64,000 nucleotides of DNA from Porites lobata (Eukaryota; Cnidaria; Anthozoa; Scleractinia; Poritidae), in assembly GCA_942486035.1 (NCBI GenBank), contig CALNXK010000039.1, positions 244,001 to 308,000 on the forward strand. The letters run 5' to 3'. Each line of letters begins with the position of its first letter. The stretch's first letter is position 1. Below the pieces are notes generated by a model. It worked only from the letters and a program-made list of their open reading frames with translations, was not told the origin of the DNA and ran no database searches. This document shows, piece after piece, positions 45,378 to 57,491 of the stretch. The translations under genes were made by a program, and so were the position numbers.

Positions 45378-48300
45378 TTATTCCTCATCGGTTCTCTTCT
45401 TCTTTTTCTTCTTTTTCTTAACTGGTTCACCGCTTTCTTCACTCTTGGTTGGTTCAGCTTCCACCTCTTCCGTTTCTTCCTCTGCCTTTCTCTTCTCTCC
45501 TTTGTCCTTTTTCTTCTTCTTCTTCTTGCTGCTCCCTGGTTCCTCGTGACCATTTTCCACGACTGCGGAGTCCTCCATTGTCGTATCTTTCTCCAGCTCT
45601 TCTTCGGCAGCTTGAGCTTTTTCTTTTTTCTCCTTCTTTTTCTTTTTCTTTTTCTTCTTTTCGCCCATGTCTTCGCTCGCTTCCTGGCTTTTTTCCTCGA
45701 ACTCAGCGATGGCTTCCTTCATCACATCGATGTTCTTTCGTGGAGCCTCTCCAGTCTCGTAGAATTTCAGCCTATCTTCCACTTGTTCATGCAGCTTCTG
45801 GCCGAATACACACGACTGCGTTTCTGTACAATGACGAAAAATCACAAATTCCAACATTCACTTGAATCCACCCAAAATTATACTTTCATCATTTAATGCC
45901 CAGAATCGTTTAGGAAGATTTTAAAGGAACTAAGAGAGATAATTCATTGATATTGACTGTTTTCGTCAACGATGAGCTGTAAAGCACCAAGTGGCGAAAG
46001 AAACGGTTTTTTTTTTTTGGCAAAGTCTTCGCCATAATAATAATAATAATAATAATTGTCAATGCGCTGATTTTAATAATACAGCTAAGGTGCTGATCCA
46101 TTAGACGAGATATAAATCTATTGCTAAAATATAAATCTCTAATAGTAATAATAATAATAATTATTATTATTATTATTATTATTATTATTGCTATTATAAT
46201 AGTACCTATTTACAATTAATCTCGCTGAAGAAAAAAAAACTATTCGGTCAAAGCACTATTTACAAATCATTTCATTTCATAGGCTCCTGTTCATTTCGAT
46301 TAAAAAAGAAATTCATTTCAGATCTGAGAAGTGACACGTCATCAGTATGGAATTTCTGCGTTCGTTCCTCACTGATGTCATTTCGCGGGGAACCAGTGGT
46401 GTCTTCGCGAAACGTCGGCTGTTTTCTCACGCTAGTTTATTGTACAACTGATAATAACGCAAGTTAAAGAGAAAAAACTTATGCCCTGCAGTTCTCGACA
46501 TTTAACGTATCTGCTAGCAAAGTTCTTGGTAGAGTAAATACGTTACCTGAGAAGCAATCGATCCTGGAGGCGATAGAGCACTTATTTGCTAAGTATCTTG
46601 AGATTCGGCCCTTGTTCTTGGTACCAGCGCGGCCGATAAACGATGAATGGAATATAAGGCCATACTTTGGAGTGTTACCTTTCTTCTTTAGAGCTCTGCA
46701 GAGAGCAAGAAAATTGCAGAGTTATTTGCAGCAAATCTGTTTTTTTTTTCTAGCCATCCACTTATGTCCACTTGCATCCTTACTAACGTTTTTGAATCGT
46801 TTTGCTCCATCCATATAAAGGACTGTTCAAAAGTTAGTTATCAATCGCGAACCGTTTCTCGCGTTTTCAACGTCAAATGAGAACAGGAAAGTGTGCAGAA
46901 AGGCCTAAACGCGACTTCCGGTGATCAATTTACTGCTCTGCCATTGGTAGAGCCAGATCCTAGATCTGCGCTTGCCGTCGACAGTGTCGTCGCATTGTCT
47001 TTGCTAAATCTTCCAAGATGTCGCGAGAATCACTATGCCAGCTGAATCGACAACACAGCCGCGACATTTAACAAGAAAAATAATGATCTACTATATTTGC
47101 AATTCGGTTCTGTTACGGGTTAAGAACTTGGATCTTCAAGGTAAAACATGTTTACTTCTTTATCAAAACATTGTGGACCCAATCAGTTATCAGAGTTATC
47201 AGCAAACCTTACCTAAAGAGGGCTTTCTCAGCTCCTAAGATCTGAACTGTTGAAGCAGGATATTTTGCCAGGTTTGTCAAGCTACCAGCATGGGAAATCA
47301 GCCGTGCTCCAACCTAACACATAAAGAACATTGCTGGATTAGTCATTATCCTCTCCATTAACATTACCAATATCATTATTGAGCTTAATGATATCAGTAG
47401 CTCTGCATTTTGGTAAAGAGTCTGTACAAGTATCTGATTCACAAGTATGCAGATGTATTCTTACCATGGCGATTAGCGTAGGGAGCCCGAGTTTTGATTG
47501 GCCAAGCATCCATGGTATATGGCATACAGAACCACGTCATGGAGAAAAGAGACCAACAAATCATCTTGTAGTTGTTATCATGTCGTAAATCCTCTATTAA
47601 TCCCCCTTGGGGGGCTTATTTATTTCGAGCCGATTTGAGGGGAGAAGGTGGGGGGGACAGAGACAGAGACAGGGGCTTATTTAATTCAGAAAAGATGATG
47701 GTATCAGTTCTCCATAAAGAACTAGGATACAAAGTGGAAAAGCTCAAGTACAAGAAGACTGAAGGTCATGCAGCCGAGGAGCAGAATCAAATCCGAACTT
47801 TCCGTTGGTAAATAAACCATGCCGGATCAGTCCACACAACGCTTTACAGTTGGTGAGGATTAATACAATCTATCATTTATTAGTGAAGAATAATTAGGGG
47901 AGGTTAGGGAGGGGCTTATTAACTTTCTTCCCCTGAAAAGAGGGGGGGACTTATTAGAGGGGGGCTTAATAGAGAAGTTAAAGTAGTTTATGTTAACTTA
48001 ACAAAAATGTGATGAGAGTGGGCAAGTAACACACCAGTTGCAGTTGTTAATAAGCCTGCGTAGCATGGTGGTTTCATCAGGAGCATAACTGAGTGGCATA
48101 GCCGCAAAAATGAACAAGCAGCGAAGCCGCAAGAAACAAATACTTGGTTTTTCAAGTTGCTCCCACCCCAGTCTCCTCGTGGTTGCTCTACCCTTGCATG
48201 CCTTTATTATTTAGTGCGCCCAACCAAAACTGCCATCCGATGCAGGCTAGTTGTTAACTGATGAAGACAGAAAAATTGTAAATACCTGTTCTCCGATGAG

Positions 48301-51300
48301 AGCGGACAAGTTAGGGGCCACTTGATTCATTTTAGACACCAAATAGGAATGGAGACTTTTTCTGTATTCGGCAAGGCCTATCACTCGTGATGCAAAGGTT
48401 TGGATGTTTATCAAGTCAATTGGTGAGATATCCATTCCTATGGGGAAAAGATAATAAGATCAATTTGTCAGTCATGAAGAAAAAGGAATGTTGGATGACT
48501 CAGAATAATAATTTATCGCCCTGCATGAATTTATTTAAAAAGGTTCTTTCACTAGTGCAGCTGAGTAAGTAGATACTCATTTTCTCTTAACAGATGTTTT
48601 ACTCTATTTGTTTCCTCATTTCAGGTCATGTGACATCCTATGTCTTTTTGTAATTTTTAAGCTATAATGTATACACACATAAAAGGGCTGAAACTACTTG
48701 AAACAGGCAGGAACATTAAGAGTTAAAAAAAAGGGAAGGCAGCATTGCTGGGTGGTTGGAGCACTGAAAGTGCAATCCTTGGCGACCCTTGTAAATAGCC
48801 AACTGGTTTGTCTCCAGCAAGTTGGGATTCTCAACCTTGTTATGTTTATGTTCAAATGACTTGTTTCTGGCCTCATTTATGGGACACAACATAACTTTCT
48901 GGGTTACCAGTAATTGTGCTTCCCCTATAAGGTTATTTAAAGAAAAACAACAACAACCAAAAAGAAAATATATATAGAAGCAATAAGATAAAATATTGAA
49001 AAAATCCGCTCACATTCCATTCTGTTAACAACAACTAGCAGTGATTGAATGGCTCACAATAGACTTGCATTAGATGCTGCATTACATCGACTTTAAGGCT
49101 CAAAGTAAAAAGTTCAGGGATTTGAAAAGAGTCTTGTTGATACAAGAATTCATCATGACAAGTAATGTTCAGGAAAACAGCTTTAACATATTTTTCCAAA
49201 TTCACTTGCTCTCCATTTGCATTATTCTTCCAACCAATGAAAGCTGCATGCAAATTAATTTTGCCTTGAATCACTAAGGCGATACAGTTCTAAGATATGC
49301 CCAGATATTCATGCAAATGAGATACATGTAACACACATTGGGAATGAACAGTCCTCATGAATAAGAAGCCATCAGCACACCATTGTGATTCTGTAAAATA
49401 TTACATGTACATGATACAGGTTAAAACTAAATTCAGTTTAAATTTTTTAACCTAGGTTGATTCTCGATTTCCATAGTCTCCTAGCCCCACTGTAATTCAC
49501 GAATAATTAGGGCTAGAAGACAAAGGAAACTGATAATCAACCTACATTAAAAGTTTTTTTTTACCTGAATTTAATTTTAACCTCTAACATGCAATGTACA
49601 CACTAGCAGTTGACTTACCCATTGAAGATTTAGAAGCATCATAAATTGCCTTGGCTTTTGCTGAATCCATTACTATCTCTTCTAGGCCTTCAAGCATGTC
49701 TTCAGTGAAGTCCTTACGTGACTTGACGTATTGAGCAGTCTTTGCATACATGTAGTTATCAGAAACAATTTTGACAAGCTCGGGGAAGTGATAAGAGTAC
49801 CATTCTCTGTTATGAAATAAGAAAACAAACCTAGATCAACACCAACATTTCAATGATATTTTAAGTGCCTTTTATTAACAACCATGCCCAAATTAAATGC
49901 GTCCACTGTCCAAATAATATACAAAGTTGAAATTAATATCCACCATATTATACTTCACAGACTTTCACAAAAAATAACTTAATAATATTAAATTGTTACT
50001 GATTTCCCTGATTTAATAGAGAAAATACCATGAAACCTCAGCTTTTTATGTTTGCCCTTCACAGTGTCATAATGTTGGTTGTACATTAATGTATTACATA
50101 CTTAAATTATTTTTTTTCCTTTTGGTCCTTAAAAGTATTTAATATGCTCCTATTAACATTAATATTTTGTGTAGCCACTGCTTGCCACCACATCATCAAG
50201 TAGCTCTTGCTAACTACGGGTGTGTGTATTTTTGTAAAATGAATATTATATACATTTACAAAAAATGAGAGGCACACTTATTTGGTCATAGAGCACAAAT
50301 CCACTGAGTGCCTCTGCTCAAAGATGTACCTGCCTAATTTGCTTCACATGATAAGCTGCATAGTATAACCATAAAATACAAACTCAAAACAAAAAGAGGT
50401 ACTGGATATACCTTATTCTCATGGAAAAAGTGTTAATGTCCTTGTCAAGCTGATCCAGCAAGCTGATAGACTGAATGATCATGTTGTCGACGCGATGAAC
50501 ATTAAACTTCACTTTTGCCCTGGAATAACTGTGCCCCAGGCCCAGCTGAGCTTTGGCTGCCATTGGCCCAGTTAATCCTTTGATCATCTTCTCAAAATGA
50601 AAGCGTATCCCTCTGAGAACTTCGAGTACCAGTCCACCAGATTCACAGTGGATGTCAACTGTTTCCTGAATGGCTGCGCCAAGTTTCGAGTCACCCACTC
50701 CAAGAAGAACTTTGCTTTTCTTTTTGCCAGTTGGTACATTTGCCTCCAGAAACGTCTTGAGATCATCGTGAATGATACCTAATTCATAGGAATTAAATAA
50801 CAATAAAAATTAACAATCAAATGACTTGTGATGTATTCTACCAGAAAATAACCATCAATATAGCCCACAGAAGCAGGTGATATTTGCACATGTAAGCCTT
50901 CCGGAAAGACGTTATTGGTCCTCTAGGAATCGTCTAAGTTCAGGTCCTGTAGAGATCCAATTTCAGCTTCCTACTCTCCAACAATAACTGTTTCCTTAAA
51001 AAATGCCACAAGGTAGACTGGCTTAACTGCAAAGTATACCTAACATTACTGAGTAAAGGCTATGTTGAGTTAACTATTTTTTCCTTTTAACTTGACCCAC
51101 AACTATGTTCTACAAGACAAGTGATACAAGATATGCCCAATATAAGACCCCTTTGCTTGAAATGAAAAGTCCCATCTCAACATATTGATGCAACAATCAG
51201 TGCATCTTGATTCATTAAATGTCAGCTGTAACGAAAACAGCGCAAGACAAAATCACTTTGAACAGTGTATGTTACAGTCTGGGCAATTTTTCACAAAACT

Positions 51301-52502
51301 TTTGTTACAATGCATCCAAGAGGGGGTAAGGAGACTCCAGTTTTTGGACCGTATCTCCTGGATAATTGCCAAAGGTTGCCCTTTCTTCAGTAGCCTTGAC
51401 TTTCCGACAATAAAATTCAAATACTTTGCGTTGTTTGAGCTATTTTAATGTTAACATCACACGTTTCCTCATAAACCAGCCGGTATGCCATTGAAACATA
51501 ATAATGTGATTGGTGGAAAGTAAACCAATCAGGTCAAATGTTTTGGCCTGTGCGGAGAGAACCAATGAGTATTTTTTGCACAAATGACATCATGTGCAGT
51601 GCGTTATGAAATCATCTATCATCCCTTCCCAACAATTCTCAATAGGCTGAATGGGAACATCATTTGACAACAGGAAAGTGCGTGGAAAGGACTAAACTTG
51701 ACTTCTGGTGCCCAATTTGTCACTCTGCCTTTGTTCAAGCCAGTTGTTTGATTTGCGTGCACCGTCGTCAGCTGACGTTCCCATTCTGTTGCTAAATCAG
51801 CCTAATATTTGAAGAAGTAGGGGGTTGATAGCCCTGTATATAAGTGGCCAGGTTTACTTATTATAGCTTTCCACCTAGAATAAAGGACGACCAAGCGAGA
51901 GCATAATTCAAGAAATAGGCGATTGGTTCGCCTTAATTAACAAATTGATCATAAAAATGTAGATCAAACAGTGCAAATTTCAGCACAATGATTTGCATTT
52001 TGATCATTCGAATTTCAGCAACTATAACCTTTCCAACGGGGCAGTGTAAAATGAAGACTGCGGACTGACTGCGGACTATTGTTTTTAAGGTTAGAAAACA
52101 ATACGACCATGTTGTCAAGTACTCATTTGCATGGTGAAAACAATTATAGCCGCAGTCTGCGTTTTCCACTGACCCCCTTTCCAACTATGAAGACAACAAA
52201 CCTTCTGATATGCAGTTGATGTTGTCCAAAGCATTGGCTCCCGACTTAAACGGCGAAAATGCTGCTAGTTTCACTAACTTTCCGAATCGAGAAAGATCAG
52301 TGACCGACTCTTGCACTTCAGGTAATAGGACACCGATCTCTTCTTGGCTAACAACTTTGAAGACAGCATAACCCGAAGCATGTTCATACAATACATACAA
52401 CACCTAAGAAAAAAATGAGAAGAACGATAATCAAGAGACTGAAGGCAAGTTCACCTCGATAGAGAAATATAAGCACAACAAATCGACCAATTTGCCCACC
52501 AT
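45378..52502 (-). CDS. NOP56: Nucleolar protein 56 (box C/D snoRNP core protein), 8 exons
   Basis: Core protein of box C/D snoRNPs, which guide 2'-O-methylation of rRNA in the nucleolus; partners are NOP58, fibrillarin and the 15.5K protein. Exons in order: 52500-52502 (ATG only), 52202-52403, 50412-50778, 49619-49806, 48286-48437, 47213-47313, 46547-46695, 45378-45823. GT-AG introns, consistent phases, 1608 nt, 535 residues (human 594). N-terminal NOP5NT region (about 1-70), then KVLLGVGDSKLGAAIQE, the highly conserved LGLGHSYSRAKVKFNV and IIQSISLLDQLDKDINTFSM coiled-coil part, the Nop domain with GARLISHAGSLTNLAKYPAS and VQILGAEKALFRALKKKGN (about 305-345), FGQKLHEQVEDRLKFYETGE, and a Lys/Glu-rich tail with several poly-Lys runs. 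The ATG-only first exon is inferred: exon 2 opens in frame with GTG TTG TAT and would give MVLYVLYEH, like human MVLLHVLFEH. The tail is shorter than in vertebrates. Confidence 0.94.
46025..46200. repeat. (AAT)n / (ATT)n microsatellites, NOP56 intron 7
   Basis: An (AAT)n run at 46036-46056 and an (AAT)n-(ATT)n hairpin-forming run at 46146-46191. Confidence 0.85.
46872..46995. mobile_element. MITE family A, decayed copy
   Basis: Shares gaacaggaaagtgtgc, cgacttccggtg and tcaatttactgctctgcc with the internal parts of 231-404 and 51653-51804. Termini lost. In NOP56 intron 6. Confidence 0.5.
47591..47974. mobile_element. MITE with CTCTATTAA(T/G)CCCCC ends
   Basis: Left ctctattaatcccccttggg and right gggggcttaatagag are inverted; extra ggggcttatt phrases lie near both ends. 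About 385 bp in NOP56 intron 5. G-rich interior (gggggggacag) and no ORF. Confidence 0.75.
48725..48890 (+). repeat. Possible tRNA-derived SINE
   Basis: TTGCTGGGTGGTTGGAGCAC resembles a pol III A box (T-R-G-C-N-N-A-G-Y-N-G-G) and is followed 85 bp later by gttgggattctcaacc, weakly like a B box. In NOP56 intron 4. Weak evidence. Confidence 0.35.
49407..49605. mobile_element. MITE family B, copy 3
   Basis: Left caggttaaaactaaattcag and right ctgaatttaattttaacctc are inverted, inner arms ctaggttgattctcgattt and gaaactgataatcaacct. In NOP56 intron 4. Confidence 0.75.
51653..51804. mobile_element. MITE family A, copy 2
   Basis: Starts TAGGCTGAATGGGAACATCA and ends GCTAAATCAGCCTA; the interior caagccagttgtttgatttg is identical to copy 1. 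The left end has lost the ttagcaacagaa block. In NOP56 intron 2. Confidence 0.7.
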
Positions 52503-52815
52503 GTTGAATTGTTCGCAGCCTCGTGGTGTCACTTGGCCCCAGACCCCAGACTGTTTCTTTTTATGCGTCCAATCTTGTGGAACTGGGACCAAGTGGACGC
52601 TTCACCGGAAGTCCAGTCAAAAAGATAACCGCGAGGTTGCTGCGAGAAGCCTAATTGCACTTGATATCGAGAGAGAAATTTATTAGAAAGAACAAACAAA
52701 CAAACAAAATCATTCCTTATGCTACATGCAATTTTTGCCCAGCGTTTTATATATTATCCCGTAGCAGGAAAAACTCGCTAGAAATCATCAGGCCCAGGAG
52801 CCCCCTAACTTTGGT

Positions 52816-52915
52816 TCGAAAGGTGGATCCGCTATCCACTGAATAAATCATGATATACAAGTGAATAGCGCAATTGTTTTTCTTAATGCTTATCCGCTGG
52901 ATAGTGCTATCCAAT
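52816..52915. repeat. Hairpin repeat upstream of NOP56
   Basis: Left gtggatccgctatccactg and right tccgctggatagtgctatcca contain the repeated gctatccact-type motif in inverted orientation. Confidence 0.5.
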
Positions 52916-53154
52916 AATTGAACAACCAGGACCATTTGAAATCCAACGTTGAGAATTCTGGTATTGGGAGTTCAAATACTGTTTCACACCAAAGTCGTAC
53001 AACATCATCTTACCAGGAGCACAAGGTAACATAGAACTGAATCATTAGAGAAAACCGTTGGAGTGAAATCTTTTCAGTCCGTTACTGGTTTAAATACATG
53101 CAGACAACGCTAAGAAAAGAAAAGCAAAGAAAAGGAGAAATAATGAAAAAGGAA

Positions 53155-53197
53155 GTTCGCGCGTGCGCATCACGGTTAGGACAATGTCCCTTTAAAA
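53155..53197. mobile_element. Lone end of the TTAA element family
   Basis: gcgcgtgcgcatcacgg then aggacaatgtccctttaaa matches the right end of 22457-23431 (gcgcgtgcgcataatcggg). The rest of the element is missing. Confidence 0.6.
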
Positions 53198-53263
53198 AGA
53201 ACGCCTTTGGATCGGTCACTCTCCTGAAACCGTCTGGGCCATGAGCACCCCGACTAAGAGCAA

Positions 53264-53420
53264 ACTCGTACCCAGTCGCATCTCTGTATGCACTGTGATT
53301 AATGGGAAGGATTTAGTGAGTTCGCGGTGCGTCACTTTTTCTCACTCCTTCCCAAGCGCTCTTGCGCGCTTCAAATTGCCTCTTCCGTATTCCTTTGCGT
53401 TGTGGCGACTGGGTACGAGT
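53264..53420. mobile_element. Hairpin MITE with ACTCGTACCCAGTCGC ends
   Basis: Perfect 16-bp inverted ends (53264-53279 and 53405-53420), about 157 bp, no ORF. Confidence 0.75.
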
Positions 53421-53429
53421 CTGGACTAA

Positions 53430-54505
53430 GTCAAACGGTAAACGCGAATTTGTACCACGTGCCACGTGACCAAGTTTCTCCTTTACTTGTCGTTATGGTT
53501 CATTATTTCTCCACATAATTTAGTATTTTTTATCCATAAGAACTGTTTTGAGCCAGGAGCCTAATTGAGCTGTTTTTATCAGCTTGTTTTCTATTTTCAG
53601 AAAACTGTATAAGTGAAGATTAAACTCTCTAGTTGATTTTTTGGGGCGCAAAAAACGTTAAATCTGGGACTTCAGTTTCTTCAGCTTAACGGCGCAAATA
53701 CAAAAAGGAGCAAGCCACCGGTCACAGCCGGTACTGTTTACACTCCACTGCTCTTCCTATGTTTCTCAAACACCTTTGCGACAATCCTCGTGTGGTGAAT
53801 CCCGAAAAGGTAAGCCCGCGTTGCTGGTAGTTTACTGATATTTTGTCTGGCAGGCGCGCAAATGAGTAGGTTTAGTCTCCAGCCGCACAAGCGCATCGAG
53901 GCAACAGTGGCTGGTAACTGTAGATCTCAGCAAATGAGTGGCGAAACGAAGACGTCGCTGCTCGCTGGTGCTCCCTTTGAGGGTTTCCCACTACGCTTCC
54001 CCAGAACACTACCAGCTACCCGGCCTACTTAAATGTCTTCGTTGGATGCGCACTCTGGTCGCTCTCGCTCGGTGAGAATCGACTTGGAAATTAATCAGAG
54101 TTTCAGCTTGAGAGAAAGAAAACAGTAGTGCTCACTTAATATCGTGTTTTGATTTCTATCCTTTTGATGATATTCTGACTGGAAAATGACACTTAAACTT
54201 TAGCCAATCAGAGCAGAACTGCATCATGCGCATTGCTTATGCACTGGGTGCCAATCAGAGAGATCTTGATGCGATTCAGGATGTGACTGATGATGACGAT
54301 GACGATGATGCTGATGAGTGATGGTGAGAGATGGCCATGAAAAAGAAGATGATAAGGACGTTGATGGAGATGATGATAATATTTTTCGTAGAATTTGAAC
54401 GAACTTCGCGTGTGAAGTGATGGCGCGCTCGCCATCACCCATGACCCATCAACCACCCAACCCCCCTCCCCCGATCCCTCAGCCCCGTGCGGTTAGTCTC
54501 AGTGG
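53430..54505. other. Intergenic, nothing recognised except simple repeats
   Basis: A GAT-rich stretch at 54264-54385 (gatgatgacgatgacgatgat) causes spurious His/Ser-rich ORFs on the minus strand. No gene or clear mobile element seen. Confidence 0.4.
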
Positions 54506-54850
54506 AGAGCTTAAGGAGTGACAATAGCGACGGCAAAGAGAACGGAAACAAAGCAATAGGTTTATATTAGCAAAACAACAACTTTGCACGTGATCACGCT
54601 TTTTGTACATTTCTTTGCCGTCGATGCACGACTACAACGTGAAAGTGCCTAATTTCACGTTTTGTCGAGGACGGGAACACAAGACAACAACTTTCTTTTT
54701 TCTTTCCCTGAACTTTGATACAGTTCTCTAGAATTCAACTCCAAATCTAACAAATTAAAGAAGATGGAATAAGCGCGATAAAGTTTGAGGCAGCGCAAAT
54801 TTACGTTTTAAGTGTCATATTCGTAGCCGTCGCCTTCGTTGATTGAGCTC
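54506..54850. mobile_element. MITE family E, copy 1 (left part of a duplicated block)
   Basis: Imperfect inverted ends: gagcttaaggagtgacaata at the left and cgtcgccttcgttgattgag with agctccct at the right. Internal phrases gcaataggtttatattagc and ttgtcgaggacgggaacaca recur in 62150-62590, which shares the same order. Confidence 0.75.
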
Positions 54851-54999
54851 CCTAGTACTACGCGCACTCATGATACTCCAAAACAAGCCTGGTTCATTCG
54901 ACCCTTTTTGTCTTCAGACGCCGTGGAACTTTCGCCCCAGTCCTTAGAATATCAGGGTTCTCTCGCTCGTTTGAACTCGTTTCTCGTCTTTGGCGTGCG

Positions 55000-55071
55000 T
55001 TACAAGGATTGCGGCGTTTTTGGAACAACATTCATAGAGTCATCGTACGATTCATCCTCTTTACCTTCAGC
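55000..55071 (-). pseudogene. Duplicate of a terminal coding exon
   Basis: Minus strand, acceptor CTGCAGCAG then 72 nt encoding AEGKEDESYDDSMNVV followed by PKTPQSL and a stop. It is a near-identical paralogue of 62846-62917, with flanking sequence (54879-55140 against 62720-62985) also duplicated, including the polypyrimidine tract. The partner exon found at 63269-63320 has no counterpart upstream here; a different hairpin repeat follows at about 55170. Probably a stranded copy of the last exon. Confidence 0.45.
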
Positions 55072-55139
55072 CTGCTGCAGAAATAAAAGGAACAAAACAA
55101 AAAGAAATTTTATTTGAGCTTTTTCCTTGGTGCCCAAGC

Positions 55140-57490
55140 ACTGGCGCCCAGGTAGGGTTCTGTCAACTCTCTTGAAGACGGACACCACCTGTGTGACCAG
55201 CACTAAGTGTCCGTCTCGGGAAAAGTCAAGTAAAGTGAGTAAAGAAAGGCAGGGACAAAATAGTGGGTGTCAAATTACTTTGGTAAAGATGATGGCGTTG
55301 TACCAAAATCAGATTTGGCACACATAAAGAACTCATTGTCCTTAACATTAGTATTTTTAAAGTATAAATTTTGTGTTAATAAGTCACGTGACATGTCACG
55401 GGACCATTTTGGTAAAAATCGTAAATTATTGACGAGTTGGTGGGCGGTTTAAGACAAGAATTGAGAGATAACATTTTTCTAATTCATATTCACTATTATT
55501 TTGTTTAAGATATGACCCACTAATAATTTTTTGAAGGCAAAATCATATAACTTTCATTTTCATAAAAATGATGTCACATGACCCCTCAGCGCAAATGGCC
55601 TATATCTCTCGCTAAGAGACCTAGAACAAAATGATTTTTCCACAATAGTAAATCTTGAGCTTTTCTTCTGTCTTGACGTTTAATTATGGTCACGTGACAT
55701 GTCTGACCAAAAATTGAAAATGAAAGAAATTGGCGAATTGGTGGCGAATTTACTTTGTTTGGATAAACAAATTGGGATTTCTGAAAGAGGATAAACATAC
55801 CTAACTTTCTACGTTTGGAATGAATGTATGCGAAGTTTAAAATTAAGTTTTAAATAATTAAAGATTAAATTTGGGCCTTTAAAATGATGTTTTGCCTCAT
55901 AGTTTTTTGTTGAAGTGCAATGGACGGTCATTTCAAACGTGAAGTGTTTTTCAAACCCGCACCATTTTCTTAAAATGAGGAAGTTCGTATAGCTGGTAAA
56001 GGGACCAATATGTGATTTTTTAAAACTATGAATTACCTCTTTCTGAACAGAAATTTGCACTTAAATTTCAAGGAAATTGTTGAAAAGATGATGTGGTAAC
56101 GTTTTAAGAAAAACTGAGAACTGACAATTTGACTAACAATAGACGACTGTTTAACTGTGACGATAGACGGATCGAAACGCACCAGTTACTGATTACGAGT
56201 CTTCATCGCCAATAACATCACAGCTTAACTGACAGACGACCAATAACATCGGAACGTGGAATCAGATCAATACCCAGAGTATAATACCATCAACGGACGT
56301 GATACAACTCACTTTGACTCTGAAGATGACTACCGCACAAGTTGTCGAAACGTCAGTCGCTGTCAAAAACAACAGTCCTATTCAGGACTACGTTCACCCG
56401 GACGATTAAACTCACCTACTTTTGAAATGACTCACGCCTTTCAAACCTTTCACAGCTGTCAATCAAATTTTGGTTGTAAGATAATTTTTACGCGCTACTC
56501 ATTGTTTAAAGAAAGCATTGGTCACGTGACCTCTTAGTGCAAGTAGTCCATTTCTAATCATTCATATGCTCCAAACACACCTTTGACCCAGGCCTTAAAC
56601 CCCTTGAGTTCACAATATATTGCAAATCAAGACGGTGGACCTCGATATAACGAACCTATATATAACTAGTAATAGTTGACACTACAGCTGCCCCCGCTCT
56701 GTATAGTATTCTTGCTCGTTGTGTAGCTCTTTGAAACACACCGATTCATAATGAAGATGTTCACACATATTCCATACAATAGGTGAGATAAATACAGGAA
56801 TAAACGCAAGGTTCCATGCACAGTTTCGGTTCGATTTACACAGCTTTGATCAAAACATTCTCCGTTTCGAGAATAGTTTATTCTAAACCATAAGAAAAGA
56901 TTTAATTACAAGTTTAATTTTTCGCTATTTCTATTTCACTTTTTACATTTAGTTCATTTTATTTGCCGGAAAGTAAGCCTTAGAAGGACGTTTGATCAAT
57001 TCACGCTCGCGCATTCTAGTTTTATTTTAAACTTTATAGTGGAAGGACATCTGTGAGCAGGGAATAAGTCAGCACAGAATTTGATGGTCGGCGAATTTCG
57101 GTAATCGTCCATCGTTCTGCTAGTGATAAGCTAGCCGTTGTTCACTCGTCTTGCTTGTTTTGGGCCGAGTCTTATTCCGGTCAAAGAAAAAGAAAGTTCA
57201 GCTGAAGGTTTCCAATCAGAAGATTTGTGAACTCGTGTCTAGCAAACTCGCATATAGTCACTGTTCTACGCACCTTATAACTTCATCTGCGCTTAACGAG
57301 TGTCTTTTGGTCAATAACTTTCATAACAACTTCTCCACAGAATGTCACTGATAACACGTATCGCAAAAGAGTATCGAAGTATGACTACACAATTCATGTC
57401 ACAAAATCTACCTACTGTAAGCTGTCCCTTCGGGAGTTTCTGTGTTTACATCATCCTAACCATTTCGTACTTGCGGGCGCAAACAATAGA
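55140..57490. other. Gene-free repeat region
   Basis: A short hairpin (agacggacac...gtgtccgtct) lies at 55178-55218. Two stretches with gtcacgtgacatgtc (55384 and 55691) are diverged direct copies. At 56150-56440 there is a likely retroelement 3' fragment with ctgaagatgac and gtcgaaacgtc. No gene recognised. Confidence 0.45.
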
Positions 57491-57491
57491 A

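Noticed and set aside
45310..45896. Plus-strand ORFs rich in Phe, Leu and Ser opposite NOP56 exon 8
   Set aside because: They are antisense shadows of the Lys/Glu-rich NOP56 tail.
46320..46380. Second C/D-box-like pair in NOP56 intron 7
   Set aside because: The box reads CTGATGA rather than RTGATGA and lacks a closing stem.
49130..49200. Possible C/D-box snoRNA in NOP56 intron 4 (minus strand ATGATGA then CCCTGA)
   Set aside because: NOP56 introns host snoRNAs in vertebrates, so all introns were scanned for box C and D pairs. This was the best hit, but no terminal stem pairs around the boxes and the rest of the layout does not fit. A snoRNA covariance search would decide.
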